The notes under the pieces were generated by a model, which saw only the letters and a program-made list of their open reading frames with translations, was not told the DNA's origin and did no database searches. DNA of 64,000 nucleotides, taken from positions 13,712,131-13,776,130 of the forward strand of contig OZ059894.1 in NCBI GenBank assembly GCA_964057225.1. The letters are read 5' to 3'. The position numbers and the translations under genes were made by a program. Source of the DNA: Auanema rhodensis (taxonomy: Eukaryota > Nematoda > Chromadorea > Rhabditida > Rhabditidae). Positions 63,102 to 64,000 of this stretch are shown piece after piece. Numbering within the stretch: the stretch's first letter is position 1; the number at the start of each line of letters is the position of its first letter.

Positions 63102-63450
63102 TTATTTTAGTAAAGCTCGTAATCGTAGTTCCAAATACAGTTTGAAGAGCCCTGAAACAGAGGGACGCGTTGACGTCATCAATTTCTTCTCAAAGACAAC
63201 TTTCTCTAATGAAAATATGCATATTGGGACATAGAAGCTCCGCAGCAGCATAGTCAAACATGGAATCGTGAGCTGTACGGCTAAGGTTCTGCTGAAGAAG
63301 ATGACGACAGAGAAGACGATGAGAGACAGTAAATGAGAGATAGATGGTAGTCTGATGAAGAAGGAGAATTTATATGCACACTTCTCTCTCCTTTTGACTA
63401 TCGTTATACCATTTAGCTTCCATAGACTGTTGGGTCGCGCGCCTACTCAT
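63102..63450 (-). CDS. Unrecognised small protein, 69 residues
   Basis: Proposed - strand exons are 63450-63382, 63291-63201 and 63151-63102, with phases 0 and 1 matching. The two acceptors are strong (CTTCTTCAG, CTGTTTCAG), while the second donor (GTTGTC) is weak. The product starts MSRRATQQSMEAKWYNDSQK, continues HDSMFDYAAAELLCPNMHIF and ends RLFKLYLELRLRALLK. It is basic, probably helical, with no signal peptide. I do not recognise it. One competing frame is open without introns across the same segment, so the model needs transcript support. Confidence 0.45.
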
Positions 63451-64000
63451 AAGGTTGTAGAAGCTAACGCAATGTTTGATGAAGATGAAGACGGTTGAAT
63501 CAAGTAAGTGAAGCTTCTTTCTCTCCTCTCATTCATTTATACTTTCTATATCTTCTCCTTCTTTGTCCTATTCAACGTCAATCTCTAAGTTTACACACTG
63601 TCTAGCCGTGCTTCACCAACCAATTCTCCGTTATGCAATTTGCATGTCCTTGTGAGCATCAGAAGTCGCTGAAGAGACAGTCGAATACGGACAAGACTCT
63701 CTTGCTCTAAACAGAGTGTATTGTTGCAACTACCTAATATTGAATTCGAATGCTTTTAGCTCAGTATTATCATGCACCCCAGTTTGATCGTTCCCCAAAC
63801 CATCCTTGTTCTTTATTTTGTTTTGATTTAATGTTTCTCTTTCTAAAAGATCCATTCCTATAAATGCATAACTTACAAATCATTTTGTCAATCATTCCTC
63901 ACATACGACATTCCAGATGTTTTATTGCGAACTATAAATTAAATCCAAAATGTTCATTCACACTCTTTTAGTCTTTCTATTCTTTTAAAATTTGATTATC
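63451..64000. other. Window end, no supported gene
   Basis: Upstream flank of the small - strand gene. Nothing with consistent coding signals was seen, and a gene may continue beyond the window. Confidence 0.5.

Noticed and set aside
1-64000. CRISPR arrays, bacterial operons or phage genes
   Set aside because: No regularly spaced repeats. The tandem repeats present are coding minisatellites or microsatellites, and all genes have spliceosomal introns.

Overview
The window looks like nuclear DNA from a nematode. It is strongly A+T-rich. Its genes are cut into many small exons by introns mostly of 40-60 bases that end in TTTCAG or TTTTAG. It carries an srx-type chemoreceptor gene, and fibrillarin and ribosomal protein S16 lie head to tail as an operon-like pair. 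Gene models were read by eye from frames and splice signals, so exon ends are proposals unless stated otherwise. I do not commit to a genus.

Layout. From 1 to 11.26 kb there is no gene I can defend, only low-complexity A+T-rich DNA with simple repeats. From 11.27 to 14.97 kb lies a + strand gene for an unrecognised 172-residue protein, with one 3 kb intron. At 16.1-16.5 kb is a small secreted-peptide gene on the - strand. At 18.16-20.22 kb is the E2 subunit of pyruvate dehydrogenase (+), followed by a tRNA-Arg(CCT). From 26.1 down to 21.4 kb, on the - strand, a novel 137-residue protein gene lies 177 bases upstream of an L-asparaginase with ankyrin repeats. At 28.5-32.5 kb are two secreted low-complexity proteins, one acidic and one rich in Pro/Tyr repeats, on either side of a 305-bp inverted-repeat transposable element with an 8-bp target duplication. 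At 33.7-35.9 kb is a TauE/SafE-type membrane transporter (-), and at 39.5-41.3 kb the srx receptor (+). From 42.2 to 51.25 kb is a muscle myosin heavy chain (-) with about 45 exons. A + strand gene of unknown function starts about 370 bases from it, head to head. At 55.4-57.3 kb are fib-1 and rps-16 (-), and at 58.2-62.6 kb two tandem DEAD-box helicase paralogues (+). A small - strand gene may close the window at 63.1-63.45 kb.

Working relationships. Three same-strand pairs (unknown/asparaginase, fibrillarin/RPS16, helicase-like/helicase) have intercistronic gaps of 177, 189 and 194 bases. In each, a splice acceptor lies within a few bases of the downstream ATG, as expected for operons resolved by spliced-leader trans-splicing. 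The three signal-peptide genes instead share a TATATAAG element about 30-55 bases upstream of their ATG, which suggests conventional promoters with short leaders.

Two observations stand out. The myosin gene has two alternative, frame-incompatible versions of the exon for the converter domain. The upstream helicase paralogue has an intact reading frame and intact splice sites but has lost essentially every catalytic motif that its downstream neighbour keeps.
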